Below are positions 24,601 through 37,470 of a DNA stretch of 64,000 bases, one piece after another. A program made the position numbers and the translations under genes. This DNA is from Heliopora coerulea (lineage: Eukaryota > Cnidaria > Anthozoa > Scleralcyonacea > Helioporidae). The notes under the pieces are model-generated. The model had not been told where the DNA came from. It did not search any database and was given only the letters and a program-made list of their open reading frames with translations. The stretch spans positions 372,001 to 436,000 of the forward strand of contig JASJOG010000149.1 of the NCBI GenBank assembly GCA_030142905.1, written 5' to 3'. Each line of letters starts with the position of its first letter. The stretch's first letter is position 1.

Positions 24601-27600
24601 AGTAACATGGTACGGGAGAATAAGACGATCAGGATACAATGCACTCCACGGCAGTTGTTTGTACACATTTCGTTGTAATATCATATCCTACCATGTTTCA
24701 AAGCAGAACTTATTCAACTCATTTTGCGGTGTTTAAAGTCGGGTATAGGAAGCTTCATTGAGCGGAAACTCAGCAAAATTTGATGGCAGTGAGCGGCGAT
24801 AGACTGCTGCATTGTTCCAAAATTAAGAACGGTGGTTGTATCAGAACTTTTATACGTGTCACTCCAAAGGCTGTAAGAATACCTTAATAACACGTCTTGA
24901 AAAGCAGCTTAACTAGGTTGAGACTCATTACCATAAGTTAAACCATGATTTTACATTTTTTTTAAAATGTAAAAGCCATCAAAATTCCATCAAATTAAAT
25001 ACTAAGCTCTTAAAATCTTCTCTCTTAATTATAGCTCTTTATTTCAGAGATTTATAGGCTTTAATTTTTATTATCTAGCTTATCAGTGTCGACAGTCATA
25101 TATTGACCTAAAACTCCTTCAGTATTTCGCTTTCGGCTGATTAGGTCGGTTTCTGCTGATACCAAATGGATTAAATTTCACCCCAAAGTCTTGTTTCGTC
25201 GTTTGAAATGACTGCTACAGCAAAACAATTTATAGATCACCGAAAATCAGATTCTACAATCAAACTTGAAGATTAAACAGTATTGACCTAATTTTTGATC
25301 CCACACTCCATGGGAAAGTAAGTAAAGTTTTTATAATTCAAACTCACTAGGGTCTAAAACTCACTGGCAAGATTGGATGAAAATACATGGTATTTCCGAT
25401 AAAAAAAAATCACTGAGACGTTGTTTAATATTGAACATTAACCAACCTGCTTCAAAAAACCTGTGATTCAAACACAGCATTGCACATCACGGCATGCGGA
25501 AAGCCGTGGTCTGGGATGATTCGTGTTGGGTGGGGCAGATAGTTTTGGAGTGTTACCAAATTACACACCTGCCGCAACTCTCAAGTCTAAACATCCACGA
25601 GAAATACTTCATGAATATTTTCGAGTGCTATTATTTCAGAATATGCTTGGATTGGGATTCCATTCACATCCACGCAGGTGAAGCATAGAATACAGTTTTG
25701 AAACAAGGCCTGTTTGAAGTGGCCACGTGGCGCCGCAAAACGCTCTCAACTACGATGCAACCCATGTTTGGAATTAAAAAGATCTACGTGGAAGACTAAG
25801 AAGAAGGAAAAAGGCTTTTATAGAAAAAGGAGTGTAAACAATTGGTCTAAGAGTAAAAAAAGTATAAAAGATAGGAAAGCAACTCCCACTGTACAGTATA
25901 ACTGACGTTTTGCGTGAAGGAAAGTTCTGAGAGTGAATGATGACAGAAAAGAGATGTGTGTTCACTGGTTACGATAACAAGACACTAGAAATCATCAAAT
26001 AACTGATGTACAGTTCACCAAGTGAACAGATCTTAGTATTTAAACAAAATGTCCTTCACCTACATGACTAGATTTTGTTCATTTGGAATTTCTAAGTGAA
26101 AAAAATGTTAAAAGAATGGTGACACCAAATAAGCCATACAATAGTTAATTCCAGAACTGAACACCTATAAGTAATTTAAGCCGCTTTTCACTGTCTATAT
26201 ATAGGTCCAGGCCCTCCAGGGCGACAGTTCCTGGGAAATTTTTCACGATAGCAAGAATTAAAATTTTGCAGTAACACGGTATCAGATTGTTGAAAAAAAG
26301 AAACTATCGTTTCACTAATTCATAAAGAAACCTTTAGTTGTTGATCAATTTTTATTCATATTTTGCCTGATGTTTTGCGTTTGCGTCATTGTGCTGAAGT
26401 GAAACGGTACTGGACGTGGTTAAAATACAAATTTTGAAAACAAATCTGGATACTCAGTAGGCAGACGCATGCCATCATCCTTCTGAAGAACTTTCTGTTT
26501 TTTTCACAAGAATTTTGTGACTGACTCTGATTAGAAATGGGGGTGGCCAAAAGCGTTCATGATGAATCCTTCCTACAGTTTTGATAACATTTATTATCCA
26601 ATAACCCGATCGAGACACCGACCTTCACACGAGAAGATAACAAACCTTTCCGGAAATTGTGCTTTGACAAGACTGGGAAGTCGGGGAATACGTCCAGCTA
26701 TACAACCAAGGACGTCAGCCAAATTATTTGATAATTTCTTTCACACATACAAAAACATTTTTTTCAAACGAGCAGAGGTTACACTTCGCACGTGACACAC
26801 TTTGTACATGGAAAGCCCCCCACATGTACCGTATCACCAGGAGTTGCAACCAAAGTTTCAAAGTGTCAATATAAATTCGCAATCTTCCTTTGATCAACCT
26901 TTACACGTGGTCTTTCAGCGACGTAACGTCAAACTTCAGGGTGGCCATATCATGGCAAAGGAACCTCTTTAATTAAAATTCAAATCGTGAGGACTAAAAG
27001 CATATTGATATAGCAAAAAAATTTAATTTTAAATCGCTCAGACACTTCATTCGTGGTTGTCTGTTAATTAGAGGTATATGTGTTCAGATTATTACTCTAA
27101 AGCTAATTCTCAAGGACTGCAGAAAAACGCAGTTCAGCAACAAGATAGTATTATATCTGGATAATCAAATGTAAGTTTCTTTTCCCAGACGTAGTTCAGA
27201 AAAGCGTAGAGTTCTTTCGGATGTGAGAACCTAAACTTTGCATTTTATCTACCTCGCAAGCAAGACTGCTTCAGCTTCCCACGTACACTGTGGTTTTTAT
27301 GCACCAACAGCAACTGAACCTCAGTATTGGCGGAAAAGCTCAATAACCATTTTGATCATAGTTGTGAGATATCGAGACATTTTAAAATTAAATGTTGGAA
27401 AGACATGTGCAAAATGAGTGCACTAGTGACGCACAAGCTTACGAAAGTCAACCTATTGTCTATGAGGTCTAGAAACTTCTGATCCAACTCTCGGGAAGAT
27501 GATCGCACAGTTAATTTATCAATTGTGGGAAACTAGTGTTTTTTTCGGCTTACAGACTGCACCAAAAGCCACCGCTTCTTCCTGGGTTTATGATGTTTCC

Positions 27601-30600
27601 TTCCTGAAGGGGAAATACTTACACACCTGACTTACGAATGAACTTCTGTTGGAGGCTTACGATGAATAATGCAAATATGTATTTTTGAGAGGTTTCTTTG
27701 AGCGCGCCAGGTTTGTCTCACCGGTGTTCTAGTTCCCAGGGTTGTCAACACTTGAAAAAGAATTACCAGTTCATCATTAGAAGCTTTTGAAGCCATTTCC
27801 TTGTGGAACACATAGACATTGTGGTCTTCATTTAATACAAATGACCGTATTAACTACAAGCGTCGATCCTCCATAGACTTCGGGCTCTAGTAGTTCCAGA
27901 CATAGAACTAGCATGCAGTGTTCGCCACGCGGATTTATGGCGGTGAATGCGAAGTAATAAAAGCCGTCAACGATGTGTTTGTGTGTTTGTTTACTGAAAA
28001 CACACGGTTCTTTCCGTATCAGACATGCATTAACCATTCTACACCTTCATTTGGAAAACAATACATGGCAGGCTTGCTTTTTTGACTTAACTTTTAACTA
28101 TGTAGCAATCCCCTACTAAATGTCGCCAAGTCGCCCAAGACATAAATACGTAAGAACAGAATAAATGTAATTCAGAGAACAGTGTGCATATAAGGACTGT
28201 TAGATTAATGAAGCACTGCAGTTTTAATCGTACATTTTCGGCTTGAACTAAGTCAACTACATGACTGATTAAACGAAACAGTTTGTGTCAGTGTGGTAAA
28301 TAGTGCTAATTAATAGATATGTGCTTCTGTTCGTTTAAATGGATGGAAGGAGAACGAAAACTCTTTTCAATTCAACGCCATGAGTTCGCCATTTCTACAG
28401 TCTTCCAGTAGCTAACATACTAATGCTGTCCTTCGAGGTGAACTCCAACTCCCAGAGCCGGAAGAATCGAGGACCTTTCAATCCATTTTAATTGACATAT
28501 AAGTTCACCGTCTCCATAATCATATCGAGAGTGTTCAACTGATCCCGTATAAACTGTGCAGAGGTTCATGCAGTGTGAGAGAAAATGCCCGTCAAATATC
28601 AGGTAAATGCATAAATGTTGCGTAGTTACAAACTGGAAACCAGTGGATTGAACAAGCTTAAATTAACTATCCTTAATTAAAAAGGAAAACGTGCAGTTTC
28701 GTTTATTGAGAACGTCGAGTAATCTCAACACTAGTCAACGGCTCAACGGTTGTAGACGAACAGTTTATCTCCAGATCACTTTGAGTGTACCACTACTTCA
28801 TTACCTTGGTTTGTAGACATCGTGATGCTAGTGTGATAAAACAGATCAGACAGAAGATGAGTTTTATGTAATACCCAAACACAGACCAGGCTCTTCAGAA
28901 ACGAATTCGTATTTTCGGAGAAAATCATGCGAAATGTGGCCAATATTTTGTTAACTACGAGCAGATACCCTGACCTCAGTCTCCATTCAGACGTAGCCAC
29001 TGATTCACATTTGCATTGTTTTCATTTTATGAATTATTAACGAGTAACAGAAAGCTAGGAGAATATGGCCTTTAGAAAAAAAAGAGCTGCAATATTCAAA
29101 CTAAAACGTGGTTATGGTATCCTTGTGTTGTCGTCCTTTCAGGACGCATTATTCATTAAAAGAAGAGTCAATCTAGCCGCTAGCGAAAACAATTCTTGAC
29201 TTTTGATAGCTCAATGAATATTTTGAGTCTCGAAAAAGATTTTTGAAATTCTTTATGTGGGAAACATTTGGTAAACTAATGGCTTGAAGTGACGTTACAC
29301 CTCGTAATCAGCCAGATACTGCAAAATCTGTGGATTTTGCAGATGTCTAATAGCTAGTATTAAGCGGATTCAGGATAAATCTCGAAAAGATTTACAGCTT
29401 AAACATGTTTTAAAACAAAATGATTTGAAGTATGTGGACTGGTGTCTCATTCTGTCGTAGGGACGCATCTCTCATGCTAGCACAGGCCGCGACATTTCAA
29501 GATACACGTTTTGATAGAACTGAGATCAGCTGTAAGGTGCGTGAAGTGTACCACGTTGATCTTTACCACAACTGATGTGTATAGAAGAAAAAAGCTTAAG
29601 AATGTGGATCGTCGGGTGTTCAAACTGGCCTATAGGTGTTCACTGCTCCGCACGTTTGAAGCAAACTATACTTAACAGATTCACCTGAGCAAATGAGCAG
29701 CAAAGTGACAGATCGGTGAAGAGAGCGATCACTAATGAATGAAACAGACAAACAAATCGCAAGCATTTTGATCAAAATCCAATTTACTAGACTCCACCTT
29801 CCCATATAAGAAACATCTGTTTATTGTTGTGTTATGACGTGAAATATTACTATACGAGACATGGGACTACGGCAGGCGAGTATATAAAGAGTATCAACGA
29901 TGTCAAATTCTGTATATTTTTCTTACACAAACTGTACGTAAACTTCTTCCACGAACGTTGCGTGCCATTGTGTAAAGCTCGTATCATTGTCGGTGCAATG
30001 CACCTCGATGTTGCAAACACTGGAAACCAGAAGGTGGTATTACCACAAAGGATTTCCTAAGGAATTAATCGGTTTATTTTGAATGAAAACAGGCGAGGCC
30101 AAGAAGTTAAAAGTCTGATTGACTGGGGATCTGGGCTCTTTCCATTATATTTGTACGTTCGTCTCAGTCTTCGGTAACAAATTTCGACATCTTGATCGTC
30201 AACTATCGCAATCAACTTATCGTTTGCTTGTAAATTATAACAACGGATGTACGATAATAACGAGAACAGCCTTAAGGCGTATCGTTCAACTTCCTAATTA
30301 GAGAAGACACAAAGGGAGTCGTATAGTTTGGCGATGTTATTGGAAGACTGTAACTTTAATCACCTGAATGATAATTAATAAAAACAGAAACGTGTCTCCA
30401 TTGAGAGTGAATTCCTGCATTTTTTCGACCTACGTATTTCCTCTCCCAACGTGGTTAATGATATTTAAATTCTGATGTTTCGGTTGCATTTTGTCAGTAA
30501 ATGTTGCACGCACAACTCACATGGAAATATACATATTGTTGAAGAGGTAGGCGTGCTTAAATAAAGCTTATCGAGCCAGTTATCCACCTATGTTATCAGC

Positions 30601-31159
30601 CGTAAAACGTCTATCAAAAGAAATCTTTCAACCATACCATTATTACCATGAAGTTTTAGATTTTAACTATGACTACTAGATTTGCTGTGAGAAGTCTGGA
30701 ACTAGAAACTTGCAGTCGTTCCGGCTTAATAATTGTTTTAAATTATTAAAAATCGCACGCGATTAACATCTCGCGTGATAAAACTCGCACGCGATCGACA
30801 TTACGAGTGGACAATGTCGCGCGCAGTAAAAGTCAGACGTGAACGATCTCAAGCGCGATCCCCATGCGTTAAATTGATATCCTGGCGTTAACTGACGTGA
30901 AGCCGGAACAAGCCCAAATAAAAGGCTATGAAACAATTTGAAAGAGAAAATCAGAAAATAAAGGAGCTAGCCATGTAATAATTTTAATTCTTCTTTAAAA
31001 CTGAAGGTGAATTCTTCAATAAAAACCGATTGGTTGACCACAAATTGAGTGAGTGGACAACATCAATTTCTTTTAAATTTTGCTCGTGAGTTATCGAGTT
31101 TTAAAATTTCTTAAAAAGAACAAAAACATGATCATAGAGCAACAAATGACGATAGATTT
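24601..31159. other. 6.5 kb stretch without recognised genes
   Basis: AT-rich sequence; reading frames are short and show no domains or credible splice pairs. The only local anomaly is a CpG-rich patch at 30751-30870. A Gly-Pro-rich snippet at 26204-26221 is too short to be collagen. Confidence 0.55.
30751..30870. repeat. CpG-rich patch of short CGCACGCGAT-like repeats
   Basis: Three to four imperfect units of about 33 bp with TCGCACGCGAT, CATCTCGCG and TGTCGCGCGC stand out against AT-rich, CpG-poor surroundings. It lies about 300 bp beyond the stop of the IGFBP-like gene. Confidence 0.6.
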
Positions 31160-31507
31160 TCACCAACCTTGACAAGTTCCAGTCATTTCCTCTTTCTCTT
31201 CGTCTTCATTGGGCTCATCATCATTCATAAAAACATCAATGTTATCTTTCACACATTTCAATCCTTGGGCACACTTTCCAAAATTATCGTTTCGACCTCC
31301 GCATTGCTCATTGCGAAGCCGCAGACACACGTTACAGCATCCACATTTGTCTTTTGTGTAGAAACCGCTGGAACATTTGACTAATTGTTCTCCGCATCTT
31401 GACTCGTCACATGACTCAGGGCACTGTCTGTCTTTTGCAGCGGCGCCAACGTAGAGAAAGCTAATAATTATTCCGAAAGCCCAAATTATGCTCCGCATTT
31501 CTATAAT
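31160..31507 (-). CDS. Secreted single-domain IGFBP-like protein (112 aa)
   Basis: The ATG at 31498 opens a 112-residue protein: signal peptide (MRSIIWAFGIIISFLYVGAA), then a 12-cysteine insulin-like growth factor binding (IB) domain with the diagnostic KCGCCNVC and EQCGG, GKCAQGLKC. An acidic Asp/Glu run (DDEPNEDEEKEE) is inserted before the last cysteine (GTCQG). Similar single-domain proteins in invertebrates are linked to insulin-type signalling or immunity; which ligand it binds is unknown. An acceptor (TTTTTTCAG) ends at 31508, so the coding exon starts at 31507 after a non-coding upstream exon. TGA follows GTCQGW, so the protein may end here. Alternatively GTTGGT after CAAG could be a donor to an unseen exon; the domain is complete either way. 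Confidence 0.82.
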   Translation of the reverse strand: MIEMRSIIWAFGIIISFLYVGAAAKDRQCPESCDESRCGEQLVKCSSGFYTKDKCGCCNVCLRLRNEQCGGRNDNFGKCAQGLKCVKDNIDVFMNDDEPNEDEEKEEMTGTCQGW

Positions 31508-31999
31508 CTGAAAAAATACCAGTCACTCTGCCGTGTTTTTACCTCCATTTGGACAAAAACGCAATAAATGAAGAAAATTAAGTGCATTTCTCCCGACATA
31601 ATCTCTTGCCTGCTTTTAACACTCAGGTAAATAAATTCAGTGAACGTCGTCAGATATTTGTTAAATTACACGACAGAACTTTGCTTTTCTGTCCAAAACC
31701 TCCGTATAGAGTATAGAATGGAATGAGTTATGACAATGCTTCATCGGACAAAAAGTTACGGAGAAATCGTGCGTCAAACATGCTAGAAAATTTGGTTTTG
31801 CAAATCATGGCTGTCGGAGACAACAGTATGAGTTCAAAGGTAGCTTGGCAGGTCAAAATAAGAATACGGTAGGTCGAAGCTGGAAGCAAATAGATACATG
31901 TGGTTTTCTGTTTGCTTACAATCCATAAGTTTCACAAACATGTCGGAAATCACCAGAAAGTCCTATTTCGAGGTTATCTACTTCAACCTTGTTTTGCTT

Positions 32000-33880
32000 G
32001 GTTCCTCCTTTGACGTCACAAGACGTATTCGGACACAGTCTCTTCTCCTGGTCATGTTTGACGAAACGTACTTTTCATGAACGATAACCCAGAAAGTGTT
32101 CAGCCCGTTTTCTTAAAGGCATTTAAAAAAATTCGCATTACGTGCTTTATCAAATCTAAACCACTCGGCTATCTCCTTGTGTTTTGAATCCGATGGATAA
32201 AGCTTTGCAATATTTCTGATTTGTATGATAGGGACTGCCGTGATATATTTAAGATTACTGCAATAATTTCAAGCATATCCTTCACCAGAGGACCTCCTTA
32301 AGCCCGTTAACAAGACAGATGCATATCATGAGTTGAAATATAAGCCAACTTATATAACATATATATACCAACTTATATATTTACGTTAACCCTCTGTTTC
32401 GCTAAAGGCATTTGGACTTTAAGATACTGTATACTCCTTCTCAGTTACAAATAAACACGCTCATTCTAATTAGAGAGAGGAAATCTCTGTTAGCAGGTAT
32501 GAAACACTGGCACATCACTGGCACGCTCCAAACCTGCAGTGGGCTATTTAAAGTTAATTTGTTCTATTTTTGGGCTTTAAAGTGTATAAACAGCTGGAGT
32601 AATCCTCCTTGAGGAAATTTACTTTCATACAACTGTTTAAAAAAGATACACTTCATGTTTTCCAAACATAAACGTTTGACACAATGCGCTTTTCCTAGAT
32701 CCAAGTAATTGTTATTTTACACTTCAATTTCGTGAAAGCTGTGAAATAGTTTAAGTGTAACCTTGTGGCAAGAGGTTCCTGGAATGTTATCAAACATGAA
32801 GACTATTTTATTCGTGCGGCCAACACGTCAGAGAGAATAGCATGGAACAGCGTTCATTAATGTATGTCGATGAAAGGAGACAGAGATCTCTCAACGACTG
32901 CCGTTTTAGCAGTGACATACGTCAGTGAAAAAGACTTGTAGTGTGAAAGGATGTCTTTTTAACATCAGTTAAAACCGGACAAACTGGTGTAACTTTGAGC
33001 ACTTTTCACGGCTAGGCTACAAGAATATGTATATAAAAATACGACAAAATATAACTCCAAATCAGCCAAAACAAATTGTTGTTTTCAAAATGAATTTAGA
33101 CCATCTCCGACTCTGCCATGTACATGCAAGAAAAACCAATATCACCGAGATAAATAACATAACCGAACAAGGTATTTCTAAAGAAACAAAATTTCCGTCC
33201 TCGTTACAGCCGCGTAAGCAATACTAGTGATCCCGTAAATCCCCAAGTGTCCTCTTAAAGTTGACCTGTGTTTTGATATCCAGTAATTGTTCTTCATCTC
33301 AATACATTTTAAAACGAATTGGCCCAATGCAAACACCTCCTAAGAAAAACTCGCTACTTCTACCATCTCTGGGACATACCTCCGTTTCAAATTTCCTTAT
33401 TGGACAGCAACTTATCACAAACATTCTCTTCATACTTGACTGGGAATGCTACGACCAACAACTGTTCCGATTTAAACTGAGATCAATCAATGCTATTTCA
33501 AGTGAAAGAAAGAGGCGCTTCTCAAACTTTACCGCGTCTATATACAACATCGGCGCAGTTCAGGATTTTAAAGTAATCGCTTACCAAATCCTATTGTTTA
33601 TTCTAAACATTATCCTAACGCTAATCTTCAACATTGTTCTTCATCATCTCCTAACTCTATTCTTGCCCTCCGAATTCATATTGCCAAAACAACCTAGCAT
33701 AGGGTGGCCTTAACGCCGACACCAATCTGAAACTTTTCAATGGTGAAACGACGTTCACTAATTGTTCGACGTTTCACTGTGAACAATTAGCTCTCCAACC
33801 GATAAAGTCTGGAAGGCATTCAGTTAGGAAAAAGGGGCAGATGGAGAGAGAGAGAGAGAGTTGACACAGAATGTTTAGTA
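32000..33880. other. Non-coding stretch upstream of the IGFBP-like gene
   Basis: Probably the 5' intron or promoter side of the IGFBP-like gene. A 150-codon plus-strand frame at 33261-33713 shows no motif and ordinary AT-rich composition. A small inverted repeat (GTGAAACGACG against CGACGTTTCAC) lies near 33740-33785 and a short GA run at 33849-33861. Confidence 0.5.
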
Positions 33881-33903
33881 TAAACTGGTCCATTTTGACT
33901 CAC

Positions 33904-33971
33904 CAGCTTTTAACTTGCCAGCTCCAGCCTCCGCTGCAAGTTTAGTAATCTTGTTTTCACCGTTGATGGAC
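33904..33971 (-). other. Unassigned exon-like segment (68 nt)
   Basis: On the minus strand a pyrimidine-rich acceptor (TTTTCTTTCCAACAG) precedes 68 nt that end at a strong donor GTGAGTC. Only one frame is open; its 22 complete codons read SINGENKITKLAAEAGAGKL followed by KA. The composition (Lys, Ala, Gly) looks coding, but I do not recognise the family. It lies between the CCT6 exons and the IGFBP-like gene on the same strand. It could be an upstream exon of the latter or belong to a gene whose other exons I missed. Confidence 0.45.
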
Positions 33972-36900
33972 CTGTTGGAAAGAAAATGACCTCAGTGGTT
34001 TGTTATATATGAGAACAGCAAGGAAGTATCGTGTTAATTTCACGTCATTGTGGAGTGGAACGGAAGGAAAGAGTTTACACAATGAAGATTTAATTATTTT
34101 CCTAGTTTTCCCATGTTCACACAGCATTGATAGCACAAAACGATCGAACCAAGCCTTTTCCGGCGCAAATTAACAGGAAGAAGCATGGCGCTGGCTTACC
34201 TGGCAACATCTCAACATACAGTTGTGGTGAAATTCAATGGCTCATAAAATGTGGTATGCTGATTCTGTCCAGAGAAAACAATAGGTTTCCTCCACGTTTA
34301 AACATAACAAGAAAACTTGAAGCATGTTGACAAATAAACCAGCAATAGACCACAGCACTGTCGCCACAAGAAATTGGCAATGTTTGAAAGTCGTGAGAGA
34401 ATCTACTCCCCAGACTTTGCTTGAGATAAAATCAAACTTAGCAGCTGACAATTTAATTTTCCAAACCTGTTTAACTATCAAGCAATTAAAGTCCGATTTT
34501 GCAGCGTTAGACAAATCCAACGAACTAAACATCCAACAGTAACTTGTTATATACACGTGGAAAAAGAAGTCCTGGCACTCAAACACGATTTTATGTTCCC
34601 ATTGTGGTGGTAGCATACCAGATAAACGACCAAGCCTAAGTCTTTAAAACAACAACAAATAAATAAACACACTCTACCTAGCAGGTTCTTGGCCTAAAAA
34701 CAACCTTCAACAACTGTTTTCGAGTTCAGCTGTGGCCAAGAACGACACGATGTTAAACGCTTGCTCCGTCTTTTTTACGACTTTTCACTCCGTGGACCGG
34801 AACCTTTTTAACGTCTAGAAGTTGAGGATCCCGATCTTTTATTAAGTTCTACAAGGTAAAAACAAAGTCATGGCAACAATAAAAGGTCAAAGTGGTATCA
34901 ATTTCCTATTCATGTGGTGACAAGCATGCTCACCTCTCTGCAATCAGCAGTCTCCTACAGAGCCGATAAATCTTTCCAGAAAGCGCGCCAAAACTCAAGC
35001 TTCTCCTCTATCTTCCATCAAAATCCTTTCGTTATAGCAAAAGCAGTACCAACGGCTGAAGCTGAACCGTCAAAACAGCAGTTAACGAAAAAGCTTTTTA
35101 AATCGTGTTTTGAGTGTCCTCTTTAGTCGTATTTGAGCAATCAGCACGACATTTCTGTTCAATGACTGAAGCATTTTAGGAGTCTGGCTGGCTTACAAGA
35201 ATGAAGAAGAAAGGAAGACTCACTTGTTGGTTAGCGTTTAATTTCAATAGTACCACAGCATGGTAAAAATTAAAACGTGACATTTTATGACAAGACTAAG
35301 AGAGACTTCATGTTGCTATTTACACATGTAAAAGAAGATCAGTGGCCGGAGGATAACGGATCGATTGATGTTCAAAATTAATTCAAAAGTATGATCTCGA
35401 TGGGCAACGTTTTGAACGCTGAAAGATCGTTTCATAACTTGTGAAATATATCGCGCAGTGTGCAACATACTCTGAATGTTTGTGGAAATAATATAACTCA
35501 ACTGCGTCATTCAAACGAGCTCTCGAATTTAAAGCTATTTAGAAAATGCGGGAGAACTGTTTGAGTAAAACAATGCGATATAATTAGGTATAAAGATACA
35601 ATTGGCTCCTGTGCTTACAAAAACAACGCCACGAAATATGAGTATGTCTTATTGGACAACAACAAGACTCGTGTCCAACTATATATGCGCAATTTATCAA
35701 CAGTGTTTCATAAACAAGGTTGATAACAGATCACCTAAGAAGTTCTTTTAAGTGAGAATAGCTTAATTGACAGCGGTGATAATTTGACCATTAATGTAGA
35801 GTTTTGCTGGCGTAATATAATGCATGATAACTCCATGCAAGCTGAGTGATGTGACACTCCTAATGAAAGACTTAGAGTTGCCAATGAAAAAATACACCGA
35901 CAGAAATGTTACTTTGATGGACAAAGTACCATGTCTTCGATTTTCAGCAAAGGACTTTTAACGGAATACAGGCTTTTAAGAGATTAAGAAAGTAATTCAA
36001 ATATAATTTTTAGAATCTTGGGCTTGAAATGTTGGGGAATGTGACAACAGATGCTGCATTAAATATTGTATGGTGTAATTGATAGTAACCAGGATAACTG
36101 CTCATTCAGATCCACAAATTTTAACACCTTGCGTATAACAAAAGATTTCCAGCAAGTGAGTGAGTAGAACAGCTGTACTTTCGTTGCACTCTGTAAATGT
36201 TGTGTAATAGAAAATAGTAACAATAGAAATGAAAGTTTGAAAAATAGAACGATAACCTAAACGCGATGAATGGACAAACTATGGGAAAAAAAATCAAACG
36301 TCCGGAATAAATTTGTTTGCTTTGACGTCTACCATTGTTCTAACAGTGTTGTTGAAATATTTCTGAAAAGTGCAAAAGAATTATGGCGGGCCTGTTTTAA
36401 CAAAGTCATAACAGGACTTGAATTTGTGAACACCGCTGACACACCTTTGTTTCAGGTGCGAATAATTGTGCTTAATAATCTAAACAATTTTCAATTTTGT
36501 TTATCAAAGAAAGGCGGGCTTGCTTCTTTCGCACAAAGTATGCCAATAACTCATATTCCTTGCACAAATTTGATGTTTTCTGTCTTATTTTCTGGAAGAG
36601 TTTATCTTAGATATGTAAGCCAGGACGGCAAAACTATCAATTTGTTGGCGGGCTTAGGATCACGTGACTGTGACGCAAGTCGAAAAGCAGCGTGCAGACT
36701 AGGATCGAGGAAAAGAAAACATTTTTTGCGTTTCTATCAAGTCCCAGAAAGACGAGTGGACGTTTGAGAGCACGAGAAATAGTGGTGGAAACACGAACTA
36801 AAAAGGCAACTGTTTCCAAAGCTATTTCGAGTTCCTCCTACTTCTCACAGCTGTTTTTGTAAGTATGTAGAAACAAGGTGAAATATTACCCGTTTCTTTT

Positions 36901-37199
36901 ATCAATTAACTATAGAAAAAGTGCTAAATTTAGAAATATTGGTTGTTTATTCAGTTCGGACGACCACAAACTTGACGTTTTGGTCGAAGAGAAGCACCAC
37001 GGCTATCAGCCAATCTGAGCACGCATTTCTGAAACGCTCTTTTATGTACTTGATTTACAGATAACCAGATTAATTTACGTGTTCGTAGTACAATATTTTA
37101 TACAGCCGTCATTATTAAGGTCAGTTCGTTGTCTTTCACCATGGCCTCCAATTTCTAGTATACAGAGGACGCCCTGGGAACTAGGTTGGAAGACGGGAT
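33972..37199. other. 3.2 kb stretch without recognised genes
   Basis: Two longish chance frames (34242-34616 minus, 36270-36767 plus) have no recognisable motif, no clear neighbours and no credible splice partners. No repeat family was named. Confidence 0.5.
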
Positions 37200-37470
37200 T
37201 GGGGGTGCTGGTGGCACAGTGGCAGTGCACGTGTCTCTCACCACTGTGACTAGGGTTCGACTCCGGCTCCGTGCAGTTACCTAATTAAAGTTACCTTGAG
37301 CACAAAGAGTGTTGTCCAGTTTGTCTTTACCAAGCATCGCAGATTTTCTCCGGGTACTCCGGTTTCCTCCTGTAGTCACACTGGACCCACGAGGGGTGGC
37401 CCTTACTGGACCTCTAGGGAGAACAGCTTGGGTAGCTGAAAGGGTTATCTTTTTTACTGTAACTGAGGTG
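37200..37470 (+). mobile_element. tRNA-derived SINE
   Basis: A tRNA-like head has an RNA polymerase III A box TGGCACAGTGG (37212-37222) and B box GGTTCGACTCC (37254-37264). About 80 bp further is TTTTCTCCGGGTACTCCGGT (starting at 37344), a block I recognise as the highly conserved central domain of several metazoan SINE families. No internal reading frame. The 3' end and target duplication are not clear. Confidence 0.75.

Noticed and set aside
26204..26221. Gly-Pro-Gly-Pro-Pro-Gly codons after an AG, possible collagen exon
   Set aside because: Only two Gly-X-Y triplets; the frame stops soon after and there is no donor.
33261..33713. 150-codon plus-strand frame with a hydrophobic stretch
   Set aside because: Hydrophobicity follows AT-rich composition; no recognisable family and no supporting context.
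36270..36767. 165-codon plus-strand frame
   Set aside because: No motif, no signal peptide, no splice context; compatible with chance in this composition.
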